Source: Sepioteuthis lessoniana
Taxonomy: Eukaryota > Mollusca > Cephalopoda > Myopsida > Loliginidae
Assembly (NCBI GenBank): GCA_963585895.1
Contig: OY757904.1
Location: 70,158,567-70,222,566 of the forward strand
Direction: 5' to 3'
Length of the DNA stretch: 64,000 nt
Shown: one piece after another, positions 47,515 through 60,709 of the stretch
Position numbering within the stretch: position 1 is the first letter of the stretch
How the letters are laid out: each line of letters begins with the position of its first letter
Notes under the pieces: generated by a model
Told to the model about the DNA's origin: nothing
The model's database searches: none
The model's input: the letters and a program-made list of their open reading frames with translations, nothing else
Position numbers and translations under genes: made by a program

Positions 47515-48295
47515 CGTGGGAGTAACCGAGGTGTATTAGCTAAAGTGTTGGACTGCGGTTTCGAAGTCAACGAGTTCGAACCCATATTAGTCCAATGGGC
47601 ATTATTTCGAAAGTGAACGTAATAGACGTTCTCTTTCGGATTAATACCCTTTGGACTATTGGCCAGAGTGCCAGGGCTTTTGAATATACATACTGCACTT
47701 CTGCAGAGGGGTAAGACCCCCAACAATGAGTGTCTAGGATATGAAACTTAACAGTCTGAAAGTGAGGTTCCTATATGGCTAGAGATTTAAGCAATGCAGG
47801 GTACCCCTTCATTGTCATCACTCCCAGATTCACTCTGGCACCTGATAGGATCTCTTCTATGGGTCTAATACAACTAAATTGCGTACTTACACAAACCTGA
47901 AATATTGGAATAGAACAGTTTTTGACATTGAGTCTGTACTTACGCTAAACTAAGTTGCTCGAAATAGAACTGTTTTGACATTTAACTGTGTGTAAACTAA
48001 ATTTATACTTATACTAAACTGAACTATTTGAATTAGAACCGTCTGAATAAATGAATTGATAGAAAAAGAAATGTTTTTGACCATAAAACTGTGTACTCAT
48101 GCTAAACTGAATTGTTTGAAATAGATCTTATTTTTTGTATAAAAATGTATTTGACGTTAAATAACCAACAAAGGTTGATATGCCATCAAACCCAAACTCA
48201 ACCAATATTCGGGCTAATATGAACCATTGGTTGATTTCAGCAATAAATATCCCAAGAACGTTGTTATGCCATTAAACTAAGAAACTAAACCATAT
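47515..48295 (+). mobile_element. tRNA-derived SINE (family B) interrupted by a ~500-bp element
   Basis: The tRNA-like head has GGTGTATTAGCTAAAGTGTT and GGACTGCGGTTTCG, then GAGTTCGAACCC (box B, about 47572). CGGATTAATACCCTTTGG follows, as in the body at 2948. It then breaks at 47658. After the inserted element, AACGTTGTTATGCCATTAAAC (48261-48281) and AAGAAACTAAACC give a second 3' tail, plausibly the SINE's own. Confidence 0.7.
47658..48200 (+). mobile_element. ~500-bp short retroelement (copy 6), sense orientation
   Basis: Read in its presumed sense, it starts ATTGGCCAGAGTGCCAGGGC. CTTCTGCAGAGGGGTAAGAC, CATTGTCATCACTCCCAG and CACCTGATAGGATC follow. GTACTTAC-CTAAACTGAATTGTTTGAAATAG subunits come next, and the end is AACCAACAAAGGTTGATATG, CCATCAAACCC. 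It confirms the 5' end (ATTGSCCAG) and the A/C-rich 3' tail. Confidence 0.85.
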
Positions 48296-48653
48296 CAAGC
48301 AAGTTTTTGCTTGTTCTGCTTTCTAAGAATGACAGAGTGACCATTGACATCCAATTGAAGAACTTCAGATAATAGGAGTATATATTCTGTACAAAGTAAA
48401 TCAATATATACTTTTAAGTATATATTAGAAGGAAATAGAAAGGGCTGCAGATCCATACTGTGTATAGAAGAGACACTGTTGGCGAGTTAGGAACACGTCA
48501 ACAGGCAAAAAAGGATGAGCATTGAGATTTTAACACTCATAAGTAAAAAATATGCTTGGTTTAGCACCTTGTGACTGATCTTGCAGATATCATAACTGAA
48601 AGTAACACCAAGCCTTAGCAGAAGCGCAGAGTACTTGGTTCTGTGAACCCAGT

Positions 48654-48684
<31 letters not shown>

Positions 48685-49209
48685 GACGTGATTTAACTAT
48701 TGTTTCTCTTTTGGTAGTTAGGGTACTATCACTCAAAGAAGAAACAAGCTACCAATCGTGTCCGTCATCAATTTATTATTACTTTCGTGGCCTCGGAATC
48801 TGACCAAAGAGAGAATAAGACAAGTAAATGTTTTGACACAAAAACCCAAGTAGCGTTTGTGTGTATTTCCCTAGTCAATGGTCTGCTTCTGATACGGCTA
48901 CAAACCTTTATCATATCGAACCGACTACTGACATCGGAAACCCTTGCTTAAAAAATGCAACGTCATTTATGTTGTCAACGAAAGGAATTTTTTCATCGCA
49001 ACCGGAAATTAACCTTGGTATCAACACTGAAAACATCGCCACTTTCGTCAACGAGTGGAATTTTACACTATCTATTCAGATACTATTTTCGTGACAAATT
49101 GATTCTGTAATCCCTCACGAAAGTAGTTTTTTAAACTCTGGTGTGGAGCAGGTAATATTTGCAAGCATCTCTCAACGATATAATGATTTATTTCATTATT
49201 ATAGATAAT
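48296..49209. other. AT-rich stretch; (AT)n at 48654-48680
   Basis: No recognised gene. A 77-codon frame at 48861 has no domain. Confidence 0.45.
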
Positions 49210-50290
49210 TAGAGAAAAGGTTCCGGACCAACTTCGGACATGTGCGAGCCGAACAAATACACGACCCCATTCTGCTATAAAACTCAACTGTCACTGACGA
49301 CTAGATCAGTTAACGGCTGCCAACAGCCTTAAGGTGAAGGGAAATCCGTTGCCTTTCACATGTCATCGCATCCCAAACAAACGCCTTACCTCAACCATCA
49401 ACGGCCAACGCAGTTGTCCAGCCGAGTTAACGGAGCCTCTTTCCGCCGATTCTTAACAACCAGCTCTGAGCCGACCAAACCATTCAAACCAGTCATAGCA
49501 GCTGATGTATAGATCTAACCTGTTCCCATGCCAGCAGCGGCCCAGTCTTTAATCCAGATTTCCCTTTTCCTGTTCTTTGCAGGACTAAAACACGGAAAGT
49601 CCGTTCCCAGTTAGTTTCAGCATTAAATCGAAATTCTTTATAGTCCTTTAAGGATGCCTCTAGTCCTCTTACTAACAGCCTTTTTTTTTTAATTTACTTA
49701 AACTCATCACTACCGTAAGGATGATGAAAGAGCAATCAGCCTGACGGTACGGACGTTCGAAACAAAGGACTAGTCCACGAGTAAACGACATTGCCCGAAC
49801 TATCGTTGACTCTTCGAAGCCAACATCAACTGCAATCCCAGTTAACTACCGACTCAGCAACCGGGACATCATTCATCCAACTTCTGCGATCTGACATGCC
49901 AAACCTCCGACCGTCTACAGATACCTGGCCATGCAGCAAAATGATGACCCCCACAAGAGAGCATCAAGAATTGTTCCAGATCCTCAAGATTCGGTGTCGC
50001 CAAAACAATTAGACAGCCGAGCATATACTTTCGATACCAACTTGGACTGTATTCGACAGCGACGAATTTCGATACCGTAGAGGCCATATGACTGTATTCA
50101 GCCACAGGGACTCCACTGTCACAAATTCTTCGAGTACGATCCGCCAAATGAAACATTCGCATTTCGAAGCTAAGTATTTCATCTTCATCATCTCCTTGCT
50201 TAGTCCGTGTCACATCACTTCTTTTTTTTATAAATGTTTGCAAAGTTGGCGTATTTATCGGCACTTCAACACTTGCATTCGAGTGACAAT
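49210..50290 (+). mobile_element. GC-richer block, possible LTR and flank
   Basis: This ~1-kb block is clearly GC-richer than its flanks. It has a TATA-like TGCTATAAAACTCAACTG (49272) followed by purine/pyrimidine-balanced sequence rich in AACGG and AACC. Frames at 49791-50012 (+) and 49869-50264 (-) overlap and neither has a recognised domain. It may be an LTR retroelement leader. No paired terminal repeat or reverse transcriptase was found, so the call is tentative. Confidence 0.2.
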
Positions 50291-52635
50291 ACTATAAAAA
50301 CAACATTTATTTGGGGTTGCTGACAACGCTCCAGTACTCACGAAGCGACATAATGAATGGAAGCCCAGTCTCTAACAGTACTATGTGTTTAATTTCAATA
50401 AAACAGCTAAACATGTAACGAATGAAACGATAGTCATATAACGAAAAACATCGTAATAATTATCAACTGAAAAATTAATGATGTAAGTTAGGCCTGAGAA
50501 CGCCAACGAATATATCATTTGTTATCATATTAATTTTCCGATGTTCTCTTTTATCAAAATTCTAATTAGATTATTAGATGAAAGTTGGAATTATAGAAAG
50601 AAAAAATGAATTAGATATTCATTAAATGTTATTTTTTAAATATTTCTTATCTGTCATGTTTTATTAAAACTATATTATATATAGATTTATGGAATTAATT
50701 CATTAGGTTAATTAATTCATGGTAAATCCTAATATTAATGCATCATTCATTATTTATTACTTTTTATTAGATTCTTCTTAGATATTTATTTTCATAAGAT
50801 TAGGAATAAATCGAAAATTGGAAGCTTACTCCTTGTTTAAGAAATAAAGCAGATATCGCTAATACATCAATTATTGTAAGGAAAATATATTTAAATTGAC
50901 ATTCATAACTAAGTAGTACTATAATGGTTATCTGAAAATTTCCTTTTACATAAATCATTTACAGAAAGATTTTCCTGTCCTTGAATGTAATAGCGTTGTC
51001 AATTAATAGGTTTAGCTTCGTTTGGAACAAGGTCAAATGCTACGGATCACACATTAAGAATAGAACTCTTTAACAATGGTCTGTTAGCCTATTTTGATAA
51101 TCATTTTGATAATCATTTGATAATCATGAGGAACCCTTGAATTCTAAAATCTATGAAAAATATTTTCAAGAGAGTATTTTCAAAAGCTAACATTTTTTAA
51201 CAGCTGTACTCTTCTTATTCCTTTATGATGTAGATTGTAATATTCTGTTAGGGCATTTGATTTACTATTCGACAATTTTTTAAAAATAAATAACTCAGGG
51301 AGCAATTACTTCGATAGAAAAATACTTTTCGAGTATTCAGTAACTAGATAAATGTTTATTAAAGTTCAAAACTGATGCTTGAAGTGGATATTAATAGATT
51401 GGGTGATTGATTTTAATGATATGTCAACACTTGTCTCTGGTTATTCTATGCTAAGCCATTAGAGAATTCGATAATTGTACATTTCTATTTTCATTTTTCT
51501 ATGGTTGTTTTGTTAGTTTTTAATTTTAACAAAGTTATAATATATCAATAATTCCTGTCTAATAAGAATAATCCACATAAAGTTGTATAGTTTCAAGTAT
51601 TCCCTTCTCATACTAAGAATTGTGTGGTTTCAAGTAACTATTTTTGTTTAATTATAATAATTTATTTGCGTATTGTACGGTTTCAATTAACTAGTAATAA
51701 TCCCAAGGGAATAATTTATAGATTCAAGTAACTATTATAAATACCAATGATTACAGCAATATGGCATCAAGTGTGATAATTCAAAACGGAGAGTATCCAC
51801 GTTCAGCAGATTTCCAACTGAAGCCAAATCACCAGTTGGAGTTTTTTAGATGTCGGCGTATTTTCAAACTCAAACGACTGGGTATAAATCTCATTTAAAC
51901 ACTGAAATATGATATAATTTTACAATAATAGTTTTAAACATTACACTTGGCCAAACTACAATCAGTAGTTTTCTTTTAAAAAAATGTTCTCACAAGAAAT
52001 TCATAATAATTTCTCCCAACGTAATAGACTATAGTTTACTTTGTACGCAATGAATATTAGCCATAGTTTCTGTCTACTTATTTTAAAATTAGATATAATT
52101 CTATAAGCGCACTCGTTCATGATCATTTGGAAAAAAAGTTCTTATTCCCTTTTTTTGTGATTTGATCTAATTAGACTTTGTGTAATTTTTCAAAAAAAAA
52201 AAAAAAAGAAAAACGAAAGAAAGAAATGAAGAAAAGAATGGTTCACTTCCACATTTTAATTCAATGTTGAATGTTCATCCATTTCCAGAATAATACAAAA
52301 AAGCAACCAGTTCCGATCGGATGTAAAAAAGAAATAGAATGATTCCACCTATCTGGTAATTTGTTTTTCCTACGATAACAATTCGGAAAATGGGGCATCA
52401 TTCTACATTGAATTAGAATATGAAAGTTAAAAATACGATAAAAAGCGAAGCAATTATCGCTTTTTGAGAGTTTTTAAATAAAGATATTCCAGTATATTTG
52501 AGGGTCCAGTAAGTTCAAATCATAAAAAAAAAAAAATACCTGGAAAATATTTCCGGTTAATTTGAACGCGTGCATGTATAGAATGCCTAGAAATATTTTA
52601 GAGTATTCTGTATTGTTAGTCATTTCTTCAAGTTA
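50291..52635. other. Very AT-rich stretch; isolated 45-codon frame at 51761-51898
   Basis: Mostly unique-looking AT-rich sequence. The small frame MASSVIIQNGEYPRSADFQL, ending in a basic RCRRIFKLKRLGINLI, lies in a local rise in G+C, but nothing else supports a gene. Confidence 0.4.
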
Positions 52636-53254
52636 GCTAGTTGTTTGGATTTTATTGCATATCAACCTTTGTAGGTTATTTAACACTAAATCCATTTCTA
52701 TGAAAATAGTACCATTTTAAAAAATTCAGTTTAGGATAAGTGCGCAGTTTAAAGGTAAGTACAGTTTAATTGTGAAAAACATTTCTATCAAGTTTAGTCA
52801 AGCAGTTCTAATTCAGCTAATTCAGTTTAGTATACGTACGGATTTTGTATAGGCAGTTAAATGTCAAAACAGTTCGATATTAAACAAATCAGTTTAGTGT
52901 AAGTTCAGTTTCGATGTTAGAAAACAGTTACATTTCAAATAATTTAGTTTAGCATATGCTCACAATTTAAATGTAAGTGCAGTTTAATTGTCGAAAACAT
53001 TTCAATTTCAAGCTATTCAGTTTAATCAAACAATTCAGTTTAGCATAAGTATGCCGTTAGTTCAATTGAATCCATAGATAGGACCCTATCAGGTGCTACC
53101 ATTCCGGGAGCAATGGCAATGAAGAGGTGTTCTGCGTTCCCCAAAGCCCCAGCATTACTGGAGCCTCACCACCAGATTATTTAGTGTCATATCCAAGACA
53201 CTCATTGGGGGGGGATTACCCCTCTGCAGAGGTGCAGCCGGTGTATTCTACAGG
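52636..53254 (-). mobile_element. ~500-bp short retroelement (copy 7)
   Basis: The plus strand shows GGATTTTATTGCATATCAAC, CTTTGTAGGTTATTTAAC and several CAGTTTAGCATAAGT-like subunits. AGGACCCTATCAGGTGCTAC, AGCAATGGCAATGAAGAGG, CCTCACCACCAGATTATTTA and ATTACCCCTCTGCAGAGGTG follow, ending at GTGTATTCTACAGG. The last ~20 bases of the family 5' end are missing. Confidence 0.87.
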
Positions 53255-53783
53255 CTCAACATTTTTTCAAGAGTTCATCATGTATTTTTCTTCATATTTT
53301 CAGCACATAATTTGTAATTTTCGGCATAAACATCAGAAGAATATATAATTATTCCATTACTTTAAGATAATTTTTCTGAGATGGATCCACCTGTGATTAA
53401 ACTCAACAGAAATAGATATAAAAATTAAAGATTACAAGAGAAAAGCTTCCCATGAAAAAGTGTATCGCTTACAGTTATTTTTGAAATGTTCATTTTCTTC
53501 TAAAACAAAATTAAGTGAGTTGTTTTTTGTTTCTTTTTGGCCTTTTTACTTTAATATTGAAAAAAAATAAATACGCATTAAGATTTTGTTAAAACGTTTG
53601 ACGTTTTAAAACATCAATACAGAGAATGAACATTTGCAAAAACACAAAGGGATCTTCAAAATTTTGCGTAAGTTTCCTGAGTTTGGCAGAAATAATCAGT
53701 CAACTTTGAAAAAAAAAATGGACTCAATTTTATGTTATTTTATTGTAATTAAGGAATCCATTCTTTCTAGAATGCAGCCTAAA

Positions 53784-53788
<5 letters not shown>
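53255..53788. other. AT-rich stretch, nothing recognised
   Basis: No supported feature. Confidence 0.5.
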
Positions 53789-54118
<330 letters not shown>

Positions 54119-54419
54119 AGTTATTCTTATGCTGTAGCTAATTCGCATTTTTTCACAGATTCAGTTCAATACCTTAGGTTTAAAAATTCTATATAATAGG
54201 ATTTATTTCGATTACATACAATTTTATAGTAAATAATAAAAGGCAGGTATACCTGTTGGCGAATGATATTAGCATTTTCATGAACAAAATTAGATTGTAC
54301 TTATTTATGAGCGAAACTGTACATCCCTACTGGATGGTATATTTGAATTAATGGGTGTTCTTGTTAGACTTGTGCTATTTAAACAATGGCAAAATAACCA
54401 AAATATTGCTTAACTAATT

Positions 54420-54475
<56 letters not shown>

Positions 54476-56034
54476 ACACCTACGAGTTTGCGTGCATCTA
54501 CGTATTTGGATATTAACAGATTCTCTTTAGCATCCTATTAAAAGTCTATTCTTGCACACAAATCTCTAATCAGTTAGATCCTCTCCTAGAGCCAGGAAAC
54601 ATTGATTCGTATTATAGATTCATTTATATTTAATAAAGCCAGCTTTCCCATGTATAATAGCCATAAGCAGGATGCTACCTCAGAATCTAAATCATCAAAT
54701 CGAAGACCATTTTTTTTCTTGTAGCTTTTTATCGGATCTAGCCACGCATAAATTGAGACCCCAGGGTGAATATTTAAAAAAAAAGGCATGATTCCTTTGG
54801 CATTTCCCATATCGGGGTGCCTCAGAAGTCAAGCTTTGAACTCATCCCTGCCGAAGCAGGTATTTTCTGGGTGAGAGGGCCCCCTGGGACCAAGCGATTT
54901 AAATCAATCATAACCACCCGGCTCTAATGCATGTAGGACTGTGTTATTAAGGCGTTTTAAATCCTGCACTAACAATGAAAAATTTACATTGTATATGGTG
55001 AGGATAGTTTACAGACAGGGTTTTACAAAACCAAATTTAGAAAAATATTATCTGGTCTAATTGATTTCTCACATCTTTTTAAATTCTTAAACTCATTAAA
55101 AGCAATATTTTGTCTGATTCTATAAAGAAATCAAAATAAAATAAAAATAATCAAAACCATTTCATATGCGTTCTGATTTTGTTTCAGCACTTTTTCTAAT
55201 TTAATATTTATTTTGATACATTTAAACTTAAAGATTTGTGTATGAATGGCGTATATTTTAACGAGTAAGAAATATTTTTGAACATACCTATTCCACCCAC
55301 TGATAAGGGTCTAACATGTATTACCAGTCACAGAGTGACCCTGTGAATACTACGATCAATGAGGTATTGTACACTCCTCAGAATGCGGCGTTTGTAATGT
55401 AAACCCTGTCGACAGCGTTAGTGATCCAATTTTAAGCGTTGTCTTAAAATGAATACTTGCCAGTCATGATTGGTTTTCTTGTAATGTTACTTTGTTTTTC
55501 TAAATCAATTACAAATATAGATTTTGTTAGTTAAAAAAAAAGATTTGGAAATCAAATCTATGAAAGAAAGTTATCTTCAATTGATTAAATGGAAGAGTTT
55601 TCAACGTGCAATCTGTGCCCTCCGGTACAGGTTATGTTCCTTTTTCTCGATGTTGCTTTTCTGTAATCCACTTTTCCTTGTTCATATGAAACTATATTGA
55701 TGTTCCATTTTCTTAAAAAAGAAAAAAAAAATTCGCTCATTCAGAAAACATCGAAAATATTTTTAGACAAATTAATCCATTGCTATCTACACTCTAAAAA
55801 TTATTATCTACTTTAGGAAAAAGGCTGATATAGATAGAATATGCACTTTTTCGGGAGAATATTTTTTTCAATTCTCTAAAAGTTAAAACTGGTCACCAGA
55901 ATTTACAATGTATGGATAATATGGACAATGATTTTAGACATTTCAGCCAGAAGAAACATAGGGTTTTAAATATTCCTAGATAATATTGAGAAGTTTCATA
56001 AAGAACCTGCCATATAGAAAACGAACTAGAGAAC
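54119..56034. other. Stretch without recognised genes; (GT)n(AG)n at 54419-54472
   Basis: A GC-richer patch at 54800-54960 (GGGTGAGAGGGCCCCCTGGG) and another at 55290-55450 are unrecognised. The rest is AT-rich. Confidence 0.45.
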
Positions 56035-58430
56035 TAAAAATGCTTTGAAATTCTATCAACAACTGGGAGGGTATGACACAAAATCATACCAACAACAAGA
56101 AGCCAAAGAAACCGAACAATTTTGGACGAAAATAAGGCAACCGAAAAAGCATAATGAAAAGGCTAAATGCATAAACGACATGACAAGAGAACTAGAAGGA
56201 CTCGAGGAAGGCCTCAAAGCGGAAATAGACAGATATCAAACCGGGAAATGCCAGGACATGGTGGAATACATGGATTCTGGTTCAAGAAATTCACCTCCAT
56301 TCACGAATGACTAGCACTAGAAATGAAAAGTTACCTACAAGATGCACAAGTACCTGAATGGATGAACAAAGGAAAGACCACATTAATCCAAAAGGACCCA
56401 AGCAAAGGAATTGTTCTAAACAATTATAGATCTATAACTTGCTTACCGATGATGGGGAAATTATTAACAGCACAAATAAGGGAAGAAATATACTAATCGC
56501 GAGCAAGTCGTGGATTGTTACCTGACGAACAGAAATGATGCCACAAAGGATACAGAGCCACAGCAAAGTTACTCTACATAGATCAACATATTCTCAATGA
56601 AAACAAGAAGAGACGGAAAAATCTAGCTATGGTCTGGATAGAAAACAAAAAGGCATATGATATGTTTCCGGAACGCTGGATAATAAACTTTCTCAAAATG
56701 TACAAAATATCACACGAAGTCATAAACTTCATCGAAAAAAACATGAAAAACTGGAGAGTTGAATAAACAGCCGGAGGAAAAAAACTTGGCTGAAAACAAA
56801 GATCCAAAGACGTATTTTCGAAGGAGATGCACCGTCACCCCTCCTATTTATAATTGCCATAATGCCACTAACAACATACTCAGAAAATGCACGGCCGGAT
56901 ACAAACTTATTAGAGCGCAAGAAATGATCAACCACCTAATGTAAATAGATGACATAAAACTGTTTACAAAAAATAAAAAGAACTGGAAACCCTAATACTC
57001 ACAGTCAAAATACAGTCAAGACATAGAAATGGAATTGAAAAATGCACCCTGCTCGTCATGAAAAGTGATAAACAACATTTAACTAACGGAATAGAACTAC
57101 CAAATCAATACAAGATCAGAACTCTCGCAGAAAACGAGACCTACAAATACTTAGGAATTTTGGAGGCTGACCACATCAAACAAGTGCAAATGAAAGATAA
57201 AATTCAAAAATAATATCTCAGTGGAACTAGAAAACAACTCTAGACAAAGCTTTCAAGCGGAAACCTTATCAAAGTAATAAGTATTTGGGCTGAAACCCTC
57301 GTTAGATATTCAGGACCCTTTCTTAAGTGAACCAGAGATGAACTTAGACAAATGGACCAAAGAACTTGAAAATTGATGGCTATGCAAAGGCATTACATCC
57401 CAGAAACGACGTTGACAATCTATATGTACCAAGAAAAGAGGGAGGAAGAGGACTTGCCGGCAAGGATGACAGCATTGACACATCGATACAACGACTCGAA
57501 GACTACATAGAAAAACACGAACAAGGACTGATTACGGCCATCAGAAACAATACTGTCATCACGATAGATAACAGAATGACAATAACTAGGAAACAAAAAT
57601 AGGAAGAAAATCAACTCTATGGGCGTTTAAAACGACTAATAAACAACATTTCAGACGGCAAAACCTGGAAATGGCTAAGAAAAGGAAGCTGTAAGAGAGA
57701 AACAGAATCCCTCCTAATGGCAGCGCAAAAAAGCGCCATATGAAACAATCATATCAAAGCCAGGTTAGATAAGACGCAACAAAATAGCAAATGGAGGCTA
57801 TGCGGTGACAGAGATGAAAGCATCAATCACATAAGCGAATGCAGCAAATTAGCACAGAAGATGTACAAGGCTAGACACGACATGGTCGTCAAGGTGATCC
57901 ACTGGGAAATGTGCAAGAAATTTAAATTTGATCATGCCAACAAATGGAATGTGCACAATCCAGCACCTGTCCTAGAAAATGTCACACACAAACTCCAATG
58001 GGACTTTGATATACAAACGGATCACCTACTCACGGCCAGATGACCAGACTTTATAATAATAAAAAAAAGGAAAATCTGCAAAATTGTCGACTTTGCTGTC
58101 CTGGCAGAGCACAGAGTAAAACTGATAGAATGTGAAAAGAGAGATAAATGCCTCGACCTTGCTAGAGAATTTTAAAAAATGTAGAACATGAAGGTGACAA
58201 TTATACCAATTGTGATTGGTGCTTTCAGTACGGTAACGAAAGGGTTATTAAAGGGCCTGGAAGATTTGGATGTTGGCTGCCGAGTGGAGACCATCCAAAC
58301 AGCAGCACTATTGAAGACGCCCAGAATACTGAGAAGAGTCCTGGAGACTTGAGGAGACTTGCTATCACTCAAACTCCAGTAAAAGACCATCAGCAAACGC
58401 TGATGTGAAAAAACTCTAATGAGTAAATAA
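56035..58430 (+). pseudogene. Non-LTR retrotransposon with RLE-type C-terminus (R4/Dong/R2-like)
   Basis: The plus strand encodes, with stops and frameshifts, nearly a whole single-ORF retrotransposon protein. It begins with FYQQLGGYDTKSYQQQEAKE, then GKTTLIQKDPSKGI and NNYRSITCLPMMGKLL (an early RT motif), then LLPDEQK. ENKKAYDMFPERW corresponds to motif A, with N where D is usual in DYKKAYD. IDDIKLFTK is a variant of YMDDLKLF. The distal part holds CRLCGDRDESINHISECSKL, a CCHC-type finger. RPD-like R*PDFIIIKKRK and KIVDFAV follow, resembling the PD..(D/E) core of a restriction-like endonuclease. The segment IPIVIGAFSTVTKGL closes the protein. A short hairpin and TAAATAAT end the element near 58430. 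Confidence 0.82.
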
Positions 58431-58443
58431 TATTACGTCTGGG

Positions 58444-58995
58444 TCGGCAAGGTGATCCACTGGGAAATGTGCAGGAAATTTCGATTCAACCATACAAACA
58501 AATGGTATATGTACAACCCGGCACCTATCATAGAAAACTACTCGCATAAACTCCTATGGGTCTTTAACATACAAACCGATCACCTAATCCCGGCCAGAAG
58601 ACCAGACCTCATGTTTATCAACGAAAAAAATAATGAGAATCTGCAAAATTGTAGACTTTGCTGTCCTGGCAGACCACGGATGAATCTGAAGGAAAGTGAA
58701 AAGAAGGATAAGTACCTCGACCTTGGTAGAGGATTGAAAAGGCTGTGGAACATGAAAGTAACGATTGCGCCAATTGTGATTGGTGCGTTAGGCACAATAA
58801 CTAAATGATTATTAAAAGGCCTGTAGGACATGGAAATTGACGGACGGGTAGAGACTATCCAAACGACAGCATTGCTAAGAACGGCCAGAATCCTGAGACG
58901 AGTCCTGGAGACTTGAGGAGACTTGCTCTCCCTAAAACTACAGTAAAAGACCATCAGCGTTTACTGATTTGAAAAACTCTCAATGAGTAAATTAT
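58444..58995 (+). pseudogene. Second, 5'-truncated copy of the same retrotransposon in tandem
   Basis: It starts at GTCGGCAAGGTGATCCACTG, matching 57888 onward of the first copy, and repeats the last ~540 bases. KVIHWEMCRKFRFNHTNKWY, HLIPARRPDLMFINEKN (PD motif retained where the first copy has a stop), MKVTIAPIVIGALGTITK, ETIQTTALLRTARILRRVLE and the 3' hairpin follow. Nucleotide identity with the first copy is high but not complete, and each has its own defects, so this is a separate insertion or an old duplication. It ends in GAGTAAATTATA. Confidence 0.85.
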
Positions 58996-60304
58996 AAATT
59001 ATATACAACTACATGTTTTGAAGTCTCTATTCACATTTCAAAATGATTATCATTTCTTTGTATACATTTATGATGTTCTGAAAGGATTTGTACAGGAGAA
59101 AAACAGTTTAATATTTTGGTATTTTTTTCTTATTCTCAGTTATATTTACACATACACACAAAGTATAAAATTTGGCATATAAAATCACAAATGCTACTTT
59201 TGTGTTGTCACGGGAAAAGGTTTTGCTTTATTATTATTGTCTTTGATTTAAAAGTTAATATATTCCATACATGCATGCATGCATAGATAAAAACATTATT
59301 TAAACAATAATTTGTTACATCTCAGATTTTAATCATTTTATTTAAGTTAGTATTTAAATACTGACAATAATGCTTTTTTGTTCTTTTATTTCCAATGATA
59401 GAATAAATTAACATGTCAAACCAATTTGTGTATACTGTAGAATGTCAGTTTATTCAGGGTATCAAAATGCAATGAACCTCAGCATATTTTAATACAGTAA
59501 TCTAAATTGTATGGTACTAAATTCAAATCAGAAGAAAGAGAGACATTATGAACTGGACTATATTTTTGACGGAGAAATTCTTAGCGTAACGTTTATCCTC
59601 ATGAGAAATGGAATAGGTGAGTTCCCTTCCCGAAAATATCTTTGGGAAATACATTGATCTGTGTATTCTTCCCCAAGGTATGGCTAAAAAGAAAGATTAA
59701 CTGAGGTCTTTTACTTCTGTAAAGTAACAACTCCAGGAAAATAAAATCTGAATTCTAACAGTTCTTTAACCGTAAGGAATGACCGGCACTCTTCTTTGTA
59801 AAAATATGCTCCCTCCTCTTTATTATTTGAAAGTTCCAAAATGCTGTAATTTTGAAAAAGACTGGGAGACAGAGAACTCGGATTCTTTTATTGACCCATG
59901 TCTTCTTAACCATGTAGATTCTATAATCAGGACCTTGCCTCGTCGTTTCCTTGACAGGAGGTTCTCCACCAGAGGTCAATATCCCTCACTATTGGCACCT
60001 AAGGTAGCTGGACTAAACTTCTAACTACGACTCCTGATCGGTAATCTGACTTTATATAATTTCATAACGCCTACGTATTCCTTCCGGTTGCCAACCCACG
60101 AGATCTGCTTCCTCTATTCTCTTATTTGCACTGCTGGAATATCCTGTTTAGAACTCCCTTAATGACAGATCTGTCAAAAGTCAATTGGGAACAGAACCAT
60201 CTGTCCGCTTCTTAAGAATAGATAATGCGTCAAAAATGTTATTTGCGTAAGACCTATATTATTTGAGTGAGCCCAATATCTTCTTCACACCTATGTTTTT
60301 AACT

Positions 60305-60307
<3 letters not shown>
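58996..60307. other. AT-rich stretch without recognised genes
   Basis: Nothing supported. A small (CATG)n run lies near 59272. Confidence 0.5.

Positions 60308-60345
<38 letters not shown>
60308..60345. repeat. (GT)n microsatellite
   Basis: About 18 GT units. Confidence 0.97.
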
Positions 60346-60346
<1 letters not shown>

Positions 60347-60616
60347 AAAAGCCCATCGTGACATGGAAAAGTAGTCCCATATATGGGTCAAATAAAACTA
60401 TATAATCATTTTCCATTGTTTAAGATGTTTACATGAGTACAAACATATTACTACTAAAAGTCTGTATTATTAATTTAATATAGTAACTTTTAGAACCAAT
60501 GAATAATGTTGGAAATATATATTAGTGATTATAATATTTGAAACCGTTTGACAGTGTGTAAACAGCTGAACTTGGGGTCGTTTAAAAATTGTTACCAACG
60601 AACTATTATTTTACAA

Positions 60617-60618
<2 letters not shown>

Positions 60619-60663
<45 letters not shown>
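60619..60663. repeat. (AT)n microsatellite
   Basis: About 22 AT units, adjacent to a short retroelement. Confidence 0.97.
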
Positions 60664-60667
<4 letters not shown>

Positions 60668-60709
60668 AGTAATTGGCATTCAATACTAGTCAGTCACCAG
60701 GGACTATAG

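Noticed and set aside
49791-50264. Overlapping plus (73 codon) and minus (131 codon) frames as genes
   Set aside because: Neither has a recognised domain. Mutually open strands are expected in this base composition.
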